NCBI RefSeq assembly: GCF_003614435.1
Contig: NZ_CP025546.1
Location: 2,666,001 to 2,730,000 of the forward strand
Direction of reading: 5' to 3'
DNA length: 64,000 bases
Source: Mycobacterium paragordonae
Lineage (GTDB): Bacteria; Actinomycetota; Actinomycetes; Mycobacteriales; Mycobacteriaceae
In this document: positions 35,647 through 47,426 of the stretch, piece after piece
Position numbering within the stretch: the stretch's first letter is position 1
How the letters are laid out: each line of letters begins with the position of its first letter
The notes under the pieces: generated by a model
Told to the model about the DNA's origin: nothing
Databases searched by the model: none
Seen by the model: only the letters and a program-made list of their open reading frames with translations
Program-made: the position numbers and the translations under genes

Positions 35647-35832
35647 TTGACCCCCCACGCAGTGCTACGCGCATGCCCCCTGGCCCATCCAAGATATAAA
35701 GAAAGACCAGCACTCCGTTTGTGTTTCATGGGAGTTCGAGCAAGTCTTAAAATCCCTCCGGCTGCCGTACTGCCTGCGCAACAGAGCTACGGTCTCTCGA
35801 AGTCGGCTTCCGCCGACCATTAGCCTGGACAC
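35647..35832. promoter_or_regulatory. Divergent promoter region between the PE-protease and uvrC
   Basis: The 186-bp gap separates two outward-facing genes. It has a moderately AT-rich centre (AGATATAAAGAAAGACC near 35692-35708). It also has a small CGGC-TTCC-GCCG hairpin at about 35805-35816, just before uvrC. No SOS (LexA/ClpR) box could be confidently recognised. No open frame of interest lies within it. Confidence 0.4.
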
Positions 35833-37776
35833 GTGCCAGATCCCGCTACCTACCGTCCTGCGCCCGGGTCCATCCCGGTCGAGCCGGGCGTCTACCGGTT
35901 CCGGGACACCCATGGCCGCGTCATCTACGTCGGCAAGGCCAAGAGCCTGCGCAGCCGGCTGACGTCTTACTTCGCCGACGTCGCCGGATTGCACCCACGA
36001 ACCCGCCAGATGGTGACCACGGCGGCAAAGGTCGAGTGGACGGTGGTCAACACCGAGGTCGAGGCCCTCCAGCTGGAATACAACTGGATCAAGGAGTTCG
36101 ACCCGCGCTTCAACGTCCGCTATCGCGACGACAAGTCCTACCCGGTGCTGGCCGTCACCCTGAACGAGGAGTACCCGCGGTTGATGGTCTACCGCGGACC
36201 GCGACGTAAGGGAGTGCGGTATTTCGGGCCGTATTCCCATGCGTGGGCGATCCGCGAGACGCTGGACCTGCTCACCCGGGTCTTCCCGGCCCGCACCTGC
36301 TCCAACGGAGTCTTCAAGCGGCACAACCAGATCGACCGTCCATGCCTGCTCGGCTACATCGACAAATGCTCGGCGCCGTGCGTCGGGCGGGTCAGCGCCG
36401 AACAACACCGCCAGATCGTCCTGGACTTCTGCGACTTCCTGTCCGGCAAGACCGAGCGCTTCGCGCGCGAGCTGGAACAACAGATGCACGCGGCGTCGGG
36501 CGAGCTGGACTTCGAGCGGGCAGCCCGGCTGCGCGACGACCTGGGCGCGCTGCGGCGGGCGATGGAGAAGCAGGCGGTGGTGTTCGGCGACGGCACCGAC
36601 GCCGACGTGGTCGCGTTCGCCGACGACGACCTCGAAGCCGCCGTGCAGGTTTTCCACGTCCGTGGCGGACGGGTGCGCGGCCAGCGCGGCTGGATCGTCG
36701 AAAAGTCCGGTGACCCGGGAGATTCCGGTGCCGAGCAGTTGGTGGAGCAGTTTCTGACGCAATTTTACGGAGAGCAGGCCGAGCTCGGTGGTGCCGCCGA
36801 CGAGTCCGTCAACCCGGTGCCGCGCGAGGTGCTGGTGCCATGCCTGCCGTCCAACCACGACGAACTGGCAAGTTGGCTGTCCGGGCTGCGCGGCGCGAAG
36901 GTCACCCTGCGGGTGCCGCGGCGCGGTGACAAGCGGGCGCTCGCCGAAACGGTGGAACGAAATGCGAAAGAGGCGCTGCAGCAACACAAGTTGAAGCGCG
37001 CCGGCGACTTCAACGCCAGATCGGCCGCGCTGCAGAACATTCAGGATGCTCTCGGTCTGGCCGACGCCCCACTGCGCATCGAATGCGTCGACATCAGCCA
37101 CGTGCAGGGCACCGACGTCGTCGGCTCGCTGGTGGTCTTCGAGGATGGCCTGCCGCGCAAATCCGACTACCGGCACTTCGGCATCCGCGAGGCCGCGGGA
37201 CAGGGACGCTCTGACGACGTGGCGTCCATCGCCGAGGTGACGCGGCGCCGGTTCCTGCGACACCTCAGTGACCAGAGCGACCCCAATGTGCTTACCGCGG
37301 AAGGCAAGTCGCGCCGGTTCGCCTACCCGCCCAACCTCTACGTGGTGGACGGCGGCGCACCGCAGGTCAACGCGGCCAGCGCCGTGCTGGACGAACTGGG
37401 CATCACCGACGTCGCGGTGATCGGTCTGGCCAAGCGGCTGGAAGAGATCTGGGTGCCCGCGGAGCCCGACCCCGTCATCATGCCCCGCAACAGCGAGGGT
37501 CTGTATCTGTTGCAGCGGGTGCGCGACGAGGCGCACCGTTTTGCCATCGCCTACCATCGCAGCAAGCGATCCAAGCGAATGACGGCGTCGGCGCTGGACT
37601 CCGTGCCTGGATTGGGCGAGCACCGGCGGAAGGCACTGGTGACCCACTTCGGATCGATAGCCCGCCTCAAGGAGGCCACCGTCGACCAGATCACCGCCGT
37701 TCCGGGTATCGGCGTCGCCACCGCGACCGCCGTACTCGAAGCATTACGGCCTGACGCGACGGGAGCTTCGGAATGA
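35833..37776 (+). CDS. uvrC: Excinuclease ABC subunit C
   Basis: UvrC makes both incisions around DNA lesions bound by UvrB in nucleotide excision repair. The 647-residue protein starts at GTG 35833. It has the N-terminal GIY-YIG nuclease ([25 protein letters not shown], residues 18-45), a Cys cluster ([17 protein letters not shown]), and a UvrB-binding UVR motif ([18 protein letters not shown]). It also has the RNase H-like second nuclease ([20 protein letters not shown]) and C-terminal helix-hairpin-helix repeats ([23 protein letters not shown]). It leads an operon with rapZ, coupled by ATGA. Confidence 0.98.
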   Translation: MPDPATYRPAPGSIPVEPGVYRFRDTHGRVIYVGKAKSLRSRLTSYFADVAGLHPRTRQMVTTAAKVEWTVVNTEVEALQLEYNWIKEFDPRFNVRYRDDKSYPVLAVTLNEEYPRLMVYRGPRRKGVRYFGPYSHAWAIRETLDLLTRVFPARTCSNGVFKRHNQIDRPCLLGYIDKCSAPCVGRVSAEQHRQIVLDFCDFLSGKTERFARELEQQMHAASGELDFERAARLRDDLGALRRAMEKQAVVFGDGTDADVVAFADDDLEAAVQVFHVRGGRVRGQRGWIVEKSGDPGDSGAEQLVEQFLTQFYGEQAELGGAADESVNPVPREVLVPCLPSNHDELASWLSGLRGAKVTLRVPRRGDKRALAETVERNAKEALQQHKLKRAGDFNARSAALQNIQDALGLADAPLRIECVDISHVQGTDVVGSLVVFEDGLPRKSDYRHFGIREAAGQGRSDDVASIAEVTRRRFLRHLSDQSDPNVLTAEGKSRRFAYPPNLYVVDGGAPQVNAASAVLDELGITDVAVIGLAKRLEEIWVPAEPDPVIMPRNSEGLYLLQRVRDEAHRFAIAYHRSKRSKRMTASALDSVPGLGEHRRKALVTHFGSIARLKEATVDQITAVPGIGVATATAVLEALRPDATGASE

Positions 37777-38657
37777 CGAACAGCGACACCTCCGCCGGCA
37801 TCGATGTCGTTCTGGTGACCGGGTTGTCGGGTGCCGGACGAGGCACGGCGGCCAAGGTGCTCGAGGACCTCGGCTGGTACGTGGCCGACAATCTGCCGCC
37901 CCAGTTGATCACCCGCATGGTGGATTTCGGGTTGGCCGCCGGGTCCCGGATCACCCAGTTGGCGGTCGTCATGGACGTGCGGTCCCGCGGATTCACCGGG
38001 GATCTGGACGAGGTGCGCAATGAACTGGCCACCCGCAACATCACGCCCCGGGTGGTCTTCATGGAGGCATCCGACGACATGCTGGTGCGCCGCTACGAGA
38101 ACAACCGGCGCAGTCATCCGCTGCAGGGCCAGCAGACGCTGGCCGAAGGCATCGCCGCCGAGCGCCGGATGCTGGCCCCGGTTCGAGCCACCGCGGACCT
38201 GATCATCGACACGTCGACACTGTCGGTGCGCGGACTGCGGGAAAGCATCGAGCGGGCCTTCGGCGGCAACGGGGGCGCCACCACCAGCGTCACGGTAGAG
38301 TCCTTCGGCTTCAAGTACGGCCTGCCGATGGATGCCGACATGGTGATGGACGTCCGGTTCCTGCCCAACCCGCACTGGGTGGACGAACTGCGCCCGCTGA
38401 CCGGTCAGCACGAACCGGTACGCGACTACGTTCTGAGCCAACCGGGCGCGGCCGAGTTCCTGGAGACTTACCATCGGTTGCTGTCACTCGTGGTCGACGG
38501 CTACCGACGGGAGGGGAAGCGCTACATGACGGTCGCCATCGGCTGCACCGGAGGCAAGCATCGCAGTGTGGCGATCGCCGAGGCGCTGATGGTCCTGTTG
38601 AGATCCGATCCGCAGTTGACGGTGCGGGCGCTGCATCGGGATCTAGGCCGCGAATGA
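37773..38657 (+). CDS. rapZ: RapZ/YvcJ-family nucleotide-binding protein (Rv1421-like)
   Basis: The 294-residue protein has a P-loop ([10 protein letters not shown], 17-26) with Arg in place of the usual Lys after GAG, as in other mycobacteria. It also has the family markers [22 protein letters not shown] and, at the C terminus, [17 protein letters not shown]. In E. coli RapZ adapts small RNAs to RNase E and senses glucosamine-6-phosphate; in Gram-positives YvcJ is a GTPase linked to competence. The role in mycobacteria is less clear. uvrC, rapZ, cuvA and whiA overlap in series, so the operon is tightly coupled. Confidence 0.95.
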   Translation: MTNSDTSAGIDVVLVTGLSGAGRGTAAKVLEDLGWYVADNLPPQLITRMVDFGLAAGSRITQLAVVMDVRSRGFTGDLDEVRNELATRNITPRVVFMEASDDMLVRRYENNRRSHPLQGQQTLAEGIAAERRMLAPVRATADLIIDTSTLSVRGLRESIERAFGGNGGATTSVTVESFGFKYGLPMDADMVMDVRFLPNPHWVDELRPLTGQHEPVRDYVLSQPGAAEFLETYHRLLSLVVDGYRREGKRYMTVAIGCTGGKHRSVAIAEALMVLLRSDPQLTVRALHRDLGRE

Positions 38658-39682
38658 CAGACAACATCGTCGCGCTCGGCGGCGGCCACGGCCTGTACGC
38701 GACGCTGTCGGCGGCGCGCCGGCTGACACCGCACGTCACCGCCATCGTGACCGTCGCCGACGACGGCGGCTCCTCGGGCCGGCTGCGCAGCGAGCTGGAC
38801 GTGGTACCACCGGGCGACTTGCGAATGGCGTTGGCCGCGTTGGCATCTGACAGTCCGCACGGCCGGTTGTGGGCGACCATCCTGCAACATCGGTTCGGCG
38901 GGAGCGGCGCGCTGGCCGGGCATCCGATCGGGAACCTGCTGTTGGCCGGAATGTCCGAGCTGCTCGCCGACCCGGTCGCGGCCCTCGACGAGATCGGGCG
39001 CATCCTCGGCGTCAAAGGACGGGTGCTGCCGATGTGCCCGATCGCCCTGCAGATCGAGGCCGACGTGTCCGGGCTGGAGTCCGACCCACGCATGTTCCGG
39101 GTGCTCCGGGGCCAGGTCGCCATAGCGTCGACACCCGGCAAGGTGCGTCGGGTGCGGTTGCTGCCGGCCGACCCCCCGGCTACCCGGCAGGCCGTCGACG
39201 CCATCATGTCGGCCGAGTTGGTGGTGCTGGGACCGGGCTCCTGGTTCACCAGCGTGATCCCGCACGTGATGGTGCCCGGGCTGCACCAGGCGCTGCAGGC
39301 CACCGAAGCCCGCAAGGCGCTGGTGCTGAATCTTGTCGCGGAGCCGGGGGAGACCGCAGGCTTTTCGGTGGAACGGCATCTGCACGTGCTAGCCCAGCAT
39401 GCACCGGGATTCACCGTGGACGACATCATCATCGACGCCGAACGAGTGCCCAGCGACCGCGAGCGTGACCAACTGCGACGCACCGCGACACTGCTGCAGG
39501 CCGAGGTCCACTTCGCCGACGTGGCCCGACCTGGTACACCTTTACATGACCCGGGCAAGCTGGCGGCAGTCCTGGACGGGGTGCGTGTGCGAGAAAAGGA
39601 TCCGGCGGCGCCCGCGGTGAAGGCCACCGAAGAGATACCGAGCGACGGTGCACGACCGAGGGGTGACGACGCGTGGCGATGA
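38654..39682 (+). CDS. cuvA: YvcK/CuvA-family cell-envelope and carbon-metabolism protein
   Basis: The 342-residue protein belongs to the CofD-like/YvcK family: [19 protein letters not shown] at the N terminus, [24 protein letters not shown] and [10 protein letters not shown]. In M. tuberculosis the homologue Rv1422 (CuvA) localises to growth poles, is needed for gluconeogenic growth and virulence, and is phosphorylated by PknB near its C terminus. The hydrophilic tail here ([21 protein letters not shown], beyond residue 322) has Thr and Ser that could be equivalent sites; that is inference. The start overlaps rapZ by ATGA. Confidence 0.95.
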   Translation: MTDNIVALGGGHGLYATLSAARRLTPHVTAIVTVADDGGSSGRLRSELDVVPPGDLRMALAALASDSPHGRLWATILQHRFGGSGALAGHPIGNLLLAGMSELLADPVAALDEIGRILGVKGRVLPMCPIALQIEADVSGLESDPRMFRVLRGQVAIASTPGKVRRVRLLPADPPATRQAVDAIMSAELVVLGPGSWFTSVIPHVMVPGLHQALQATEARKALVLNLVAEPGETAGFSVERHLHVLAQHAPGFTVDDIIIDAERVPSDRERDQLRRTATLLQAEVHFADVARPGTPLHDPGKLAAVLDGVRVREKDPAAPAVKATEEIPSDGARPRGDDAWR

Positions 39683-40656
39683 CGACCGAAGTCAAGGACG
39701 AGCTGAGCCGCCTGGTGGTCAAGTCGGTCAGCGCGCGGCGCGCGGAGGTCACGTCCCTGCTGAGGTTCGCCGGAGGGCTGCACATCGTGGCCGGCCGGGT
39801 CGTCGTCGAGGCCGAGGTGGACCTGGGCAGCATCGCGCGGCGGCTGCGCAAAGACATCTTCGACCTGTACGGCTACAACGCGGTGGTGCATGTGTTGTCG
39901 GCCAGCGGAATCCGCAAGAGCACCCGGTACGTGTTGCGGGTGGCCAACGACGGCGAAGCACTGGCCCGCCAGACCGGCCTGCTCGACATGCGTGGACGTC
40001 CGGTCCGCGGCCTGCCGGCACAGGTCGTCGGCGGCAGCATCGGAGATGCCGAGGCGGCCTGGCGGGGAGCCTTCCTGGCGCACGGGTCGTTGACCGAACC
40101 GGGCCGCTCCTCGGCCCTGGAGGTGAGTTGTCCGGGGCCGGAGGCGGCGCTGGCGCTCGTGGGTGCGGCGCGGCGGCTCGGGGTCAGCGCCAAAGCCCGC
40201 GAGGTTCGCGGCGCCGACCGGGTGGTGGTGCGCGACGGCGAGGCGATCGGCGCCCTGCTCACCCGGATGGGCGCCCAGGACACCCGGCTGATCTGGGAGG
40301 AGCGCCGGCTGCGTCGCGAGGTTCGCGCCACGGCCAACCGGCTGGCCAATTTCGACGACGCCAACCTGCGCCGCTCGGCGCGCGCCGCCGTGGCCGCGGC
40401 CGCCAGGGTGGAACGCGCGCTGGAGATACTCGGCGACACGGTGCCCGACCACCTGGCCACCGCGGGCCAGCTGCGTGTCGAACACCGGCAGGCGTCGCTG
40501 GAGGAGTTGGGTCGGCTCGCCGACCCGCCGATGACGAAAGATGCTGTAGCAGGCCGTATTCGGCGCTTGCTGTCGATGGCCGACCGTAAGGCGAAAGTGG
40601 ACGGGATTCCGGACACCGAATCCGCGGTGACCCCCGACCTGCTCGAAGACGCCTAG
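39673..40656 (+). CDS. whiA: WhiA sporulation-type transcriptional regulator
   Basis: WhiA combines a LAGLIDADG homing-endonuclease-like domain without nuclease activity (about 1-225) and a C-terminal helix-turn-helix (about 240-327, [24 protein letters not shown]). With WhiB it controls division and sporulation genes in Streptomyces, and it is conserved in non-sporulating mycobacteria. The sequence is nearly identical to the M. tuberculosis protein. Two starts are possible: GTG 39673 (327 residues, well spaced from GAGGGG) or ATG 39679 (325 residues, ATGA overlap with cuvA as in the rest of the operon). The difference is two residues. Confidence 0.96.
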   Translation: MAMTTEVKDELSRLVVKSVSARRAEVTSLLRFAGGLHIVAGRVVVEAEVDLGSIARRLRKDIFDLYGYNAVVHVLSASGIRKSTRYVLRVANDGEALARQTGLLDMRGRPVRGLPAQVVGGSIGDAEAAWRGAFLAHGSLTEPGRSSALEVSCPGPEAALALVGAARRLGVSAKAREVRGADRVVVRDGEAIGALLTRMGAQDTRLIWEERRLRREVRATANRLANFDDANLRRSARAAVAAAARVERALEILGDTVPDHLATAGQLRVEHRQASLEELGRLADPPMTKDAVAGRIRRLLSMADRKAKVDGIPDTESAVTPDLLEDA

Positions 40657-40668
40657 ACACGCGAGTTC

Positions 40669-40730
40669 GCCGAGCAGGCGCAAAATCGCACAAAACCGGT
40701 TGTTTCCGTGCGAGGTTCCGTCTGCTCGGC
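40669..40730. repeat. 62-bp inverted repeat downstream of whiA
   Basis: A 23-bp left arm (40669-40691, beginning GCCGAGCAGGCG) pairs with the right arm (40708-40730, ending CTGCTCGGC). The outer nine bases are perfectly complementary and the inner TCGCAC/GTGCGA block is perfect. The loop contains ACCGGT. It lies 13 bp beyond the whiA stop and could end the uvrC-whiA transcript. The GCCGAGCAG-GCAAAATCGCAC core resembles dispersed palindromic elements I associate with mycobacterial intergenic regions. Confidence 0.6.
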
Positions 40731-40734
40731 CTGA

Positions 40735-42202
<1,468 letters not shown>

Positions 42203-42205
42203 TAG

Positions 42206-43474
42206 CTAGCGGTCGCCGGAATAGTTGGTCACGTAGACCCAGGACAGGAAGCGGGCGACCGCCTCGGCGGCCTTGTTCGCCCGCGGAGATCCGAAGATGT
42301 CGAAGGCATGCTGGGCGTTGGGCAATTCGGCGTAGGCGACCGGCGCCTTCGACACCGACCTCAGTTCTTCGACGAACTCCCGCGCCTCGGCCACCGGGAT
42401 GAGGGAGTCATCGGTGCCGTGCAGGACGAAGAACGGCGGCGCGTCCACATGCACGTACCGCAGCGGGGAGGCGTCTTCGTAGATCTCCCGGTGCGTGTCG
42501 AGTTTGTGCTTGACCACTAATCTTTCGAGCACCTGCACGAACTGCGCGCGTCCGGGGGCCTCGGTGGAATACCAGTCGTAGCGGCCATAGAACGGGACGG
42601 CCGCCATCACCGATGTGTCGGCGTCTTCGAAGCCGGGCTGGAACTTGGGGTCGTTGGGGGTCAGGGCCGCCAGCGCCGTGAGGTGTCCGCCGGCCGAACC
42701 GCCGCTGAGCGCAACGAAATTCGGGTCCCCGCCGTAAGCGGCGATGTTCTCCTTGACCCATGCCAGCGCGCGCTTGACGTCGACGATGTGGGCGGGCCAG
42801 GTGTGCCAGGGAGACACCCGGTAGTTCATCGACACGCACACCCAGCCCCGCGAAACCAGGTGACTCATCAATGGATACGCCTGCGGGCGGCGCCACCCGA
42901 TCATCCAGGCACCGCCTGGAATCTGCAGCAGGACAGGCGCTTTCCCGTCCAGCGGCAGGTCCTTGCGGCGCCAGATGTCGGCCAGGTTGGCGCGTCCGTG
43001 CGGACCGTAAGAGACGATGTTCTGCTTGTCGACGAAGCGGCGCCGCGCCACCGTGGTCCGCATCGGCAGATTGCGCCGACCCCGACGGGTCGGCTCGGTG
43101 GGCAGGGCCTTGAGTTGGTCGGCGTAGTCGGGGCCGAGTTGCTCGGTCAGCCCGGCTTCCAGAATCGGACCGGGGGTCGTGATCCCGCGGTACCGGATGA
43201 CGGCCAGGATCGCCCAGGACGCCGCCGTCAGAGCCAGCGCCAGTTTGCCTTTCGGCCCGGCGAAGTCACCCCGCCGGCCGCGGCGCACGGCATCCAATGC
43301 GGACACCGACGCGTACAGGCCCGGTACCTCGGAGGTGGGCCAGCCGAACGAGAACACCGTCGGTGACGCGTAGGGGTTGCGGGTGATCGGGCGTAACCCG
43401 TTGGCGGCGTTGACGAGTTCCAGCGTTGCCCGGGTCAGCGGCCGGGGGCGGCGCAGGTGCTCGAGCACCTTCAT
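42206..43474 (-). CDS. lipO: Alpha/beta-hydrolase esterase (LipO-like, Rv1426c)
   Basis: The 422-residue enzyme has an N-terminal extension with a hydrophobic segment (KLALALTAASWAILAVI, about 75-91), then an esterase domain. That domain has an oxyanion region IPGGAWMIGWR, nucleophile elbow GGSAGG, LHGTDDSLIPVAEA with the acid, and NAQHAFD with the catalytic His. The oxyanion motif is PGGAW rather than HGGGW. The length agrees with LipO of M. tuberculosis (420). Its ATG overlaps the fadD12 stop by ATGA. Role: probably releases or transfers acyl groups in the lipid module; the substrate is unknown. Confidence 0.93.
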   Translation of the reverse strand: MKVLEHLRRPRPLTRATLELVNAANGLRPITRNPYASPTVFSFGWPTSEVPGLYASVSALDAVRRGRRGDFAGPKGKLALALTAASWAILAVIRYRGITTPGPILEAGLTEQLGPDYADQLKALPTEPTRRGRRNLPMRTTVARRRFVDKQNIVSYGPHGRANLADIWRRKDLPLDGKAPVLLQIPGGAWMIGWRRPQAYPLMSHLVSRGWVCVSMNYRVSPWHTWPAHIVDVKRALAWVKENIAAYGGDPNFVALSGGSAGGHLTALAALTPNDPKFQPGFEDADTSVMAAVPFYGRYDWYSTEAPGRAQFVQVLERLVVKHKLDTHREIYEDASPLRYVHVDAPPFFVLHGTDDSLIPVAEAREFVEELRSVSKAPVAYAELPNAQHAFDIFGSPRANKAAEAVARFLSWVYVTNYSGDR

Positions 43475-45105
43475 GAGCCGCTCACCCGGGCCTTGAGCTC
43501 GTTGCGCAGGATTTTGCCGGTGCTGCCGCGGGGGAGCTCGTCGAGCAGCGTGATCTCGCGTGGCACTTTGTAGTTGGCCAGGTTGTCCCGGACGTGCTGC
43601 TTGAGCGTTTCGACCGTTGCCGAAGAACCCGGCTCCAGCACCACGAACGCCGACAACCGCTGGCCGTACTGCTCGTCGTCCACCCCGATCACGGACGCCT
43701 CGGCCACCTCCGGGTGGGCCGCCAGCGTCTTTTCCACCTCGATCGGGTAGATGTTCTCCCCGCCGGAGACGATCATCTCGTCGTCGCGGCCCACCACGAA
43801 CAGGCGGCCGTTCGCATCGAGGTATCCCACGTCGCCCGAGGACATGTAGCCGGCATGGAAGTCCTTGGTCTTCCCGGACGTGTAGCCATCGAACTGACTG
43901 CCGTTGTGCACGTAGATGGTGCCGACCTCACCGGTGGGCACTTCCTTGAAATCGGAGTCCAGGATCTTTATCTGGGTCCCGTCTGCCGGCGTGCCCGCGG
44001 TGTCGGGTGCCGCGCGCAGGTCCGCCGGAGTGGCGGTCGCGATCATGCCCGCCTCGGTTGCGTTGTAATTGTTGTAGATCACGTCGCCAAACTGGTCCAT
44101 GAAGGAGGTGACGACATCGGGGCGCATCCGGGAACCCGATGCCGCGGCGAAACGTAAAGACTTGCAGCTGTAGCGATTTCGGACCTCGTCGGGCAGCTCC
44201 ATGATGCGGTCGAACATCACCGGCACCACCGCCAGCCCGGTGGCCTGGTGGCGGTCGACCAGCGCTAGCGTCGCCTCCGGATCGAACTTGCGCCGGGTGA
44301 CGACCGTGCACGCCAGCGAAGAGGCCAGCACCAACTGGGAGAACCCCCAGGCGTGGAACATCGGCGCCACGATCACGATCGGCTCCTCGGCCCGCCACGG
44401 CGTCCGGTCCAGCACCCCCTTGAGCGTCTTGATACCTCCGCTGCCGCCGGAATGCTTGGCGCCCTTAGGTGTTCCGGTGGTTCCGGACGTGAGCAGGATC
44501 AACTTGCCCTTGCCACCGGTCCGCCGGGGCCGCTGCCCGGTGTGGGAATTGATGAGTTTCTCGACGGTCAGCTCGTGCGGTCCGTCGGCCCACGCCACGA
44601 TGCGGGCGGCGTTCGGCGCGTCGGCCAGCGCCCGATCCACCGTCGCGGTGAACTCTTCGTCGTACACGATCGCGTCGACACCCTCCCGGCTCACCACCTC
44701 GGCCAGCGCGGGACCGGCGAAGGAGGTGTTGAGCAGCAGGACGTCGGCGCCGACCCGGTTCGCCGCCAGGAGTGCATCGACGAAACCGCGGTGATTGCGG
44801 CACATGATGCCGACCACCTTGGGCGGCCCACCCGGCCGGTCTTGCAGCGCGGCAGCGAACGCATCGCCGCGGTCGTCGAGTTCCCGCCACGTCAGGGTGC
44901 CGAGTTCGTCGATCAGGCCGGGACGGTCGGGGCAGCGTTGCGCCGCACCGGCAAAGCCCGAGGTGAAACCGATGCCCTCGCGGCGCATCGCGGCGGCCAT
45001 CCGCACGTAACGGTCAGGGCGCATAGGCGCGATCATGCCCGCACGGCGCAGGGTGGTGAACACGCCCAGCATCTCTGCGAGGCCCTCTTCAAGACGAGAT
45101 GCCAT
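43471..45105 (-). CDS. fadD12: Fatty-acid-CoA ligase or fatty-acyl-AMP ligase (FadD12-like)
   Basis: The 544-residue adenylate-forming enzyme has the AMP-binding P-loop LTSGTTGTPKGAKHS (A3), YNNYNATEAG (A5), SGDVGYLDANGRLFVVGRDDEMI (A7-A8) and the C-terminal GSTGKILRNEL with the A10 Lys. It lacks an obvious fatty-acyl-AMP-ligase insertion, so a CoA ligase is more likely. It activates fatty acids for the acyltransferases on either side. It lies between the PlsC-like gene (3 bp away) and lipO (ATGA overlap). The N-terminal 40 residues are an unconserved hydrophobic/basic leader. Confidence 0.94.
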   Translation of the reverse strand: MASRLEEGLAEMLGVFTTLRRAGMIAPMRPDRYVRMAAAMRREGIGFTSGFAGAAQRCPDRPGLIDELGTLTWRELDDRGDAFAAALQDRPGGPPKVVGIMCRNHRGFVDALLAANRVGADVLLLNTSFAGPALAEVVSREGVDAIVYDEEFTATVDRALADAPNAARIVAWADGPHELTVEKLINSHTGQRPRRTGGKGKLILLTSGTTGTPKGAKHSGGSGGIKTLKGVLDRTPWRAEEPIVIVAPMFHAWGFSQLVLASSLACTVVTRRKFDPEATLALVDRHQATGLAVVPVMFDRIMELPDEVRNRYSCKSLRFAAASGSRMRPDVVTSFMDQFGDVIYNNYNATEAGMIATATPADLRAAPDTAGTPADGTQIKILDSDFKEVPTGEVGTIYVHNGSQFDGYTSGKTKDFHAGYMSSGDVGYLDANGRLFVVGRDDEMIVSGGENIYPIEVEKTLAAHPEVAEASVIGVDDEQYGQRLSAFVVLEPGSSATVETLKQHVRDNLANYKVPREITLLDELPRGSTGKILRNELKARVSGS

Positions 45106-45108
45106 GGC

Positions 45109-45921
45109 TCAGCCCACAATCGGGAATCGACGCTTGGCGGCGAGCTCGTTGAGCCCTTCTTGCATCACCGACCGGACATGCTCGTCGACTTCGTCGATGT
45201 CCGGGTCGTCACCGAATTGCGCTGCTATATCAATAGGTTTCAACACCTGCATGACAATCTTGGCGGGTAGCGGCAGATTGGGCGGGATGGCGGCGCTGAA
45301 CCCGAACGGGAATCCGAAGGACAGTGGCAGGATGTCGCTGCGCAGCAACCTCTTGATTCCCAGGTTTCTGGCCAGCCAGGTACCGCGAGTGAGGTACAGC
45401 TGTGTCTCCTGGCCACCGATGCCCACCATGGGAACGATCGGAACCCCCGCCTCGATGGCGGTGCGCACATAACCCTTGCGGCCGTTGAAGTCGATGACGT
45501 TCTCCGCTGTGGTCGGCCGGTAGGCGTCGTAGTCCCCGCCGGGGAAAACGACGACCACCCCGCCGGAGCGCAGTGCGGCGGCCGCATTCTCCCGGTTGGC
45601 CCGGATGTAGCCGGTCTTGCGGAAGAAGTCCGCGGTGGGGCCCATGAACAGGATGTCGTGACTCAGCGTCAACACCGGCCGGTCGTAGCCGAACGCGTCG
45701 TAGAAGTCGGTGCTGAAGATCGGGACGTCCATCGGGAATTGACCACCGGAATGGTTGCCGACCACCAGAGCTCCGCCCGGCGGGAACACGTCGAGGCCAC
45801 GCACCTCGGATCTGAAGTAGGTCTTCAGGATCGGCCGCATGACGCTGATCATGCGACGGGTCATTCCCGGATCGAACTTCCCGATATCGCCCGCATTCGG
45901 ATCGTCGTTCTCGTTGCTCAC
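45109..45921 (-). CDS. PlsC-like lysophospholipid/diacylglycerol-type acyltransferase (Rv1428c-like)
   Basis: The 270-residue protein starts at GTG 45921 with GGGAG ahead at good spacing; the frame is open far upstream through the regulator gene but is not coding there. It shows a diverged acyltransferase motif GNHSGGQFPMD in place of NHxxxxD (His and Asp retained), then a glycine-rich GGVVVVFPGGDYDAYRP block and VPIVPMVGIGGQE. Such enzymes acylate glycerol phosphates or related lipids. It heads a three-gene operon (acyltransferase, fadD12, lipO) that makes or remodels acyl lipids. It is divergent from a PucR regulator. Confidence 0.92.
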   Translation of the reverse strand: MSNENDDPNAGDIGKFDPGMTRRMISVMRPILKTYFRSEVRGLDVFPPGGALVVGNHSGGQFPMDVPIFSTDFYDAFGYDRPVLTLSHDILFMGPTADFFRKTGYIRANRENAAAALRSGGVVVVFPGGDYDAYRPTTAENVIDFNGRKGYVRTAIEAGVPIVPMVGIGGQETQLYLTRGTWLARNLGIKRLLRSDILPLSFGFPFGFSAAIPPNLPLPAKIVMQVLKPIDIAAQFGDDPDIDEVDEHVRSVMQEGLNELAAKRRFPIVG

Positions 45922-46071
45922 TGAGGCTCCCTTGCCGTCGAGTCCCTCAGATCGTAGCGACCGCCTTCGCGGTTGTGTGCCGGCATCGTGAGCGAAACCG
46001 TCCCGTACCAGCCTTCGAAGGTGCACAGTGTGCATGGGTTCCAGGTTTACGTGGCTGCAGAAGGGACACCC
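45922..46071. promoter_or_regulatory. Divergent promoter region of the lipid operon and the PucR-type regulator
   Basis: This 150-bp region separates the two start codons I prefer. It includes GTGCACAGTGTGCATGG near 46021-46037, an imperfect palindrome (GCAC/GTGC around AGT) that could be an operator. If the regulator used an upstream TTG (45973) or GTG (45988) start, this would be coding. The position suggests control of the operon by the regulator. Confidence 0.4.
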
Positions 46072-47337
46072 GTGGTGGCCGAGGCGGGAAGTGCGGTGGG
46101 TTCCGGGTGCGTATCGGTGATCGCCCGGCAGATGGACGCTATTCGCGACACCTTCACCACCGAGCTGTTCGACATGATGAAAGGTGAGATTCAGGGTCTC
46201 AATTACGACCCCCGCATGCTGGACCTGTGGCACGCGAGCCTCACCGAGAACTTCGTGGCCGCGGTGCACTACCTGGAACGGGACGCCCCAACGGCGCTGC
46301 TCGAGGCGCCCGCCGCCGCACTCGCCTATGCGCGGGCGTCCGCGCAGCGGGATATACCGCTGGCGCCGTTGGTTCGGGCGCACCGGCTGGGTCACGCACG
46401 GTTCTTGGAGGTGGCGATGCAATACGTGTCGCGCCTCGAGCCGCGCCAGCAGGTGCCCACGATCATCGACCTGGTGAACCGCTCGGCGCGCGTCGTCGAT
46501 CTGGTGGCCGACCAGATGATCCTCGCGTACGAGGAGGAACACGATCGCTGGCTGAGCCGCCGTGGCGGGATGCAGCAGCACTGGGTCACCGAGGTGCTGG
46601 CCGGAACTCCGGTCGACGTGCAGCGCGCCGAAAAGGTGTTGCGCTACGGCCTGGACGGTCGCCATGTCGCGGCGGTGGTGTGGGTGGATGGCTCGGTGCC
46701 CATCGACCAGGTGGTGGCGCGCTTCGATGAGGTCCGTTGCCTGATGGCGGCCGAGCTGGATGCGGCCGGCCGGTCGTTGCTGGTGCCGACCGACGAGCGG
46801 GAGGCGCGATTGTGGTTCTCGGTCGGCGCTGCCCCCGATCTGTCGGGCGTCCGTGGCGCCTTCGAGTCGGCGTGCATCGGGGCACGGGTGGCCTGCGGCC
46901 GGTCTGGTGACGGGTTGCGCGGTTTCCGGGCATCGATGAAGCAGGCCGAGTTGGTGAAGACGGTGGTGCTGGCCGGCGGGGACCGCCACGCCGCGCCGGT
47001 CGTCTTCTACGACGACGTGGCGCCGGTGGCGCTGATGGCCGGCGACGTGGAAGAGTTGCGGCGGTTCGTCGGTGAAGTGCTCGGCGATCTCGCCGGCGCC
47101 GACGAGCGCAACGAATGGCTGCGCGAGACGTTGCGCGAATTCCTGGTGCGCAACCGCAGCTACGTCGCCACCGCGGACGCAATGATATTGCACCGCAACA
47201 CGATTCAGTACCGGGTCGGTCAAGCGATGGAACTCTGCGGCCAGGATTTCGATGATCCCGATGCGGTGTTCAAGGTCCAGACCGCGCTGGAGGCGTGCCG
47301 GTGGATGGCCCCGGCTGTGCTGCGCGCACAAAAGTGA
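46072..47337 (+). CDS. PucR/CdaR-type transcriptional regulator (Rv1429-like)
   Basis: The protein (421 residues from GTG 46072; Rv1429 is 423) has an N-terminal helical region, a central CdaR GGDEF-like domain (about 190-300) and a C-terminal PucR helix-turn-helix. The last shows LRETLREFLVRNRSYVATADAMILHRNTIQYRVGQ. I chose this start because AAGGGA lies a few bases upstream and the length fits. PucR-type proteins are usually activators of adjacent catabolic or lipid operons in response to a small ligand. The divergent acyltransferase-fadD12-lipO operon is the natural target. The effector is unknown. Confidence 0.9.
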   Translation: MVAEAGSAVGSGCVSVIARQMDAIRDTFTTELFDMMKGEIQGLNYDPRMLDLWHASLTENFVAAVHYLERDAPTALLEAPAAALAYARASAQRDIPLAPLVRAHRLGHARFLEVAMQYVSRLEPRQQVPTIIDLVNRSARVVDLVADQMILAYEEEHDRWLSRRGGMQQHWVTEVLAGTPVDVQRAEKVLRYGLDGRHVAAVVWVDGSVPIDQVVARFDEVRCLMAAELDAAGRSLLVPTDEREARLWFSVGAAPDLSGVRGAFESACIGARVACGRSGDGLRGFRASMKQAELVKTVVLAGGDRHAAPVVFYDDVAPVALMAGDVEELRRFVGEVLGDLAGADERNEWLRETLREFLVRNRSYVATADAMILHRNTIQYRVGQAMELCGQDFDDPDAVFKVQTALEACRWMAPAVLRAQK

Positions 47338-47426
47338 TCGTTAACTTCGGTTTCGGCGCATAGCGGGTCAATCGCTTCGGAGAGTTAGCGTTTGCCCACG
47401 TCAAGCGCCAACCGAAAGAGGCACAC

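Noticed and set aside
35665..37647. A 660-codon open frame antisense to uvrC
   Set aside because: UvrC is unambiguous on the plus strand and the antisense product has no recognisable features.
45922..47331. Long N-terminal extension of the PlsC-like acyltransferase
   Set aside because: It is antisense to the PucR regulator, which has a convincing HTH; the GTG at 45921 has a good ribosome-binding site.
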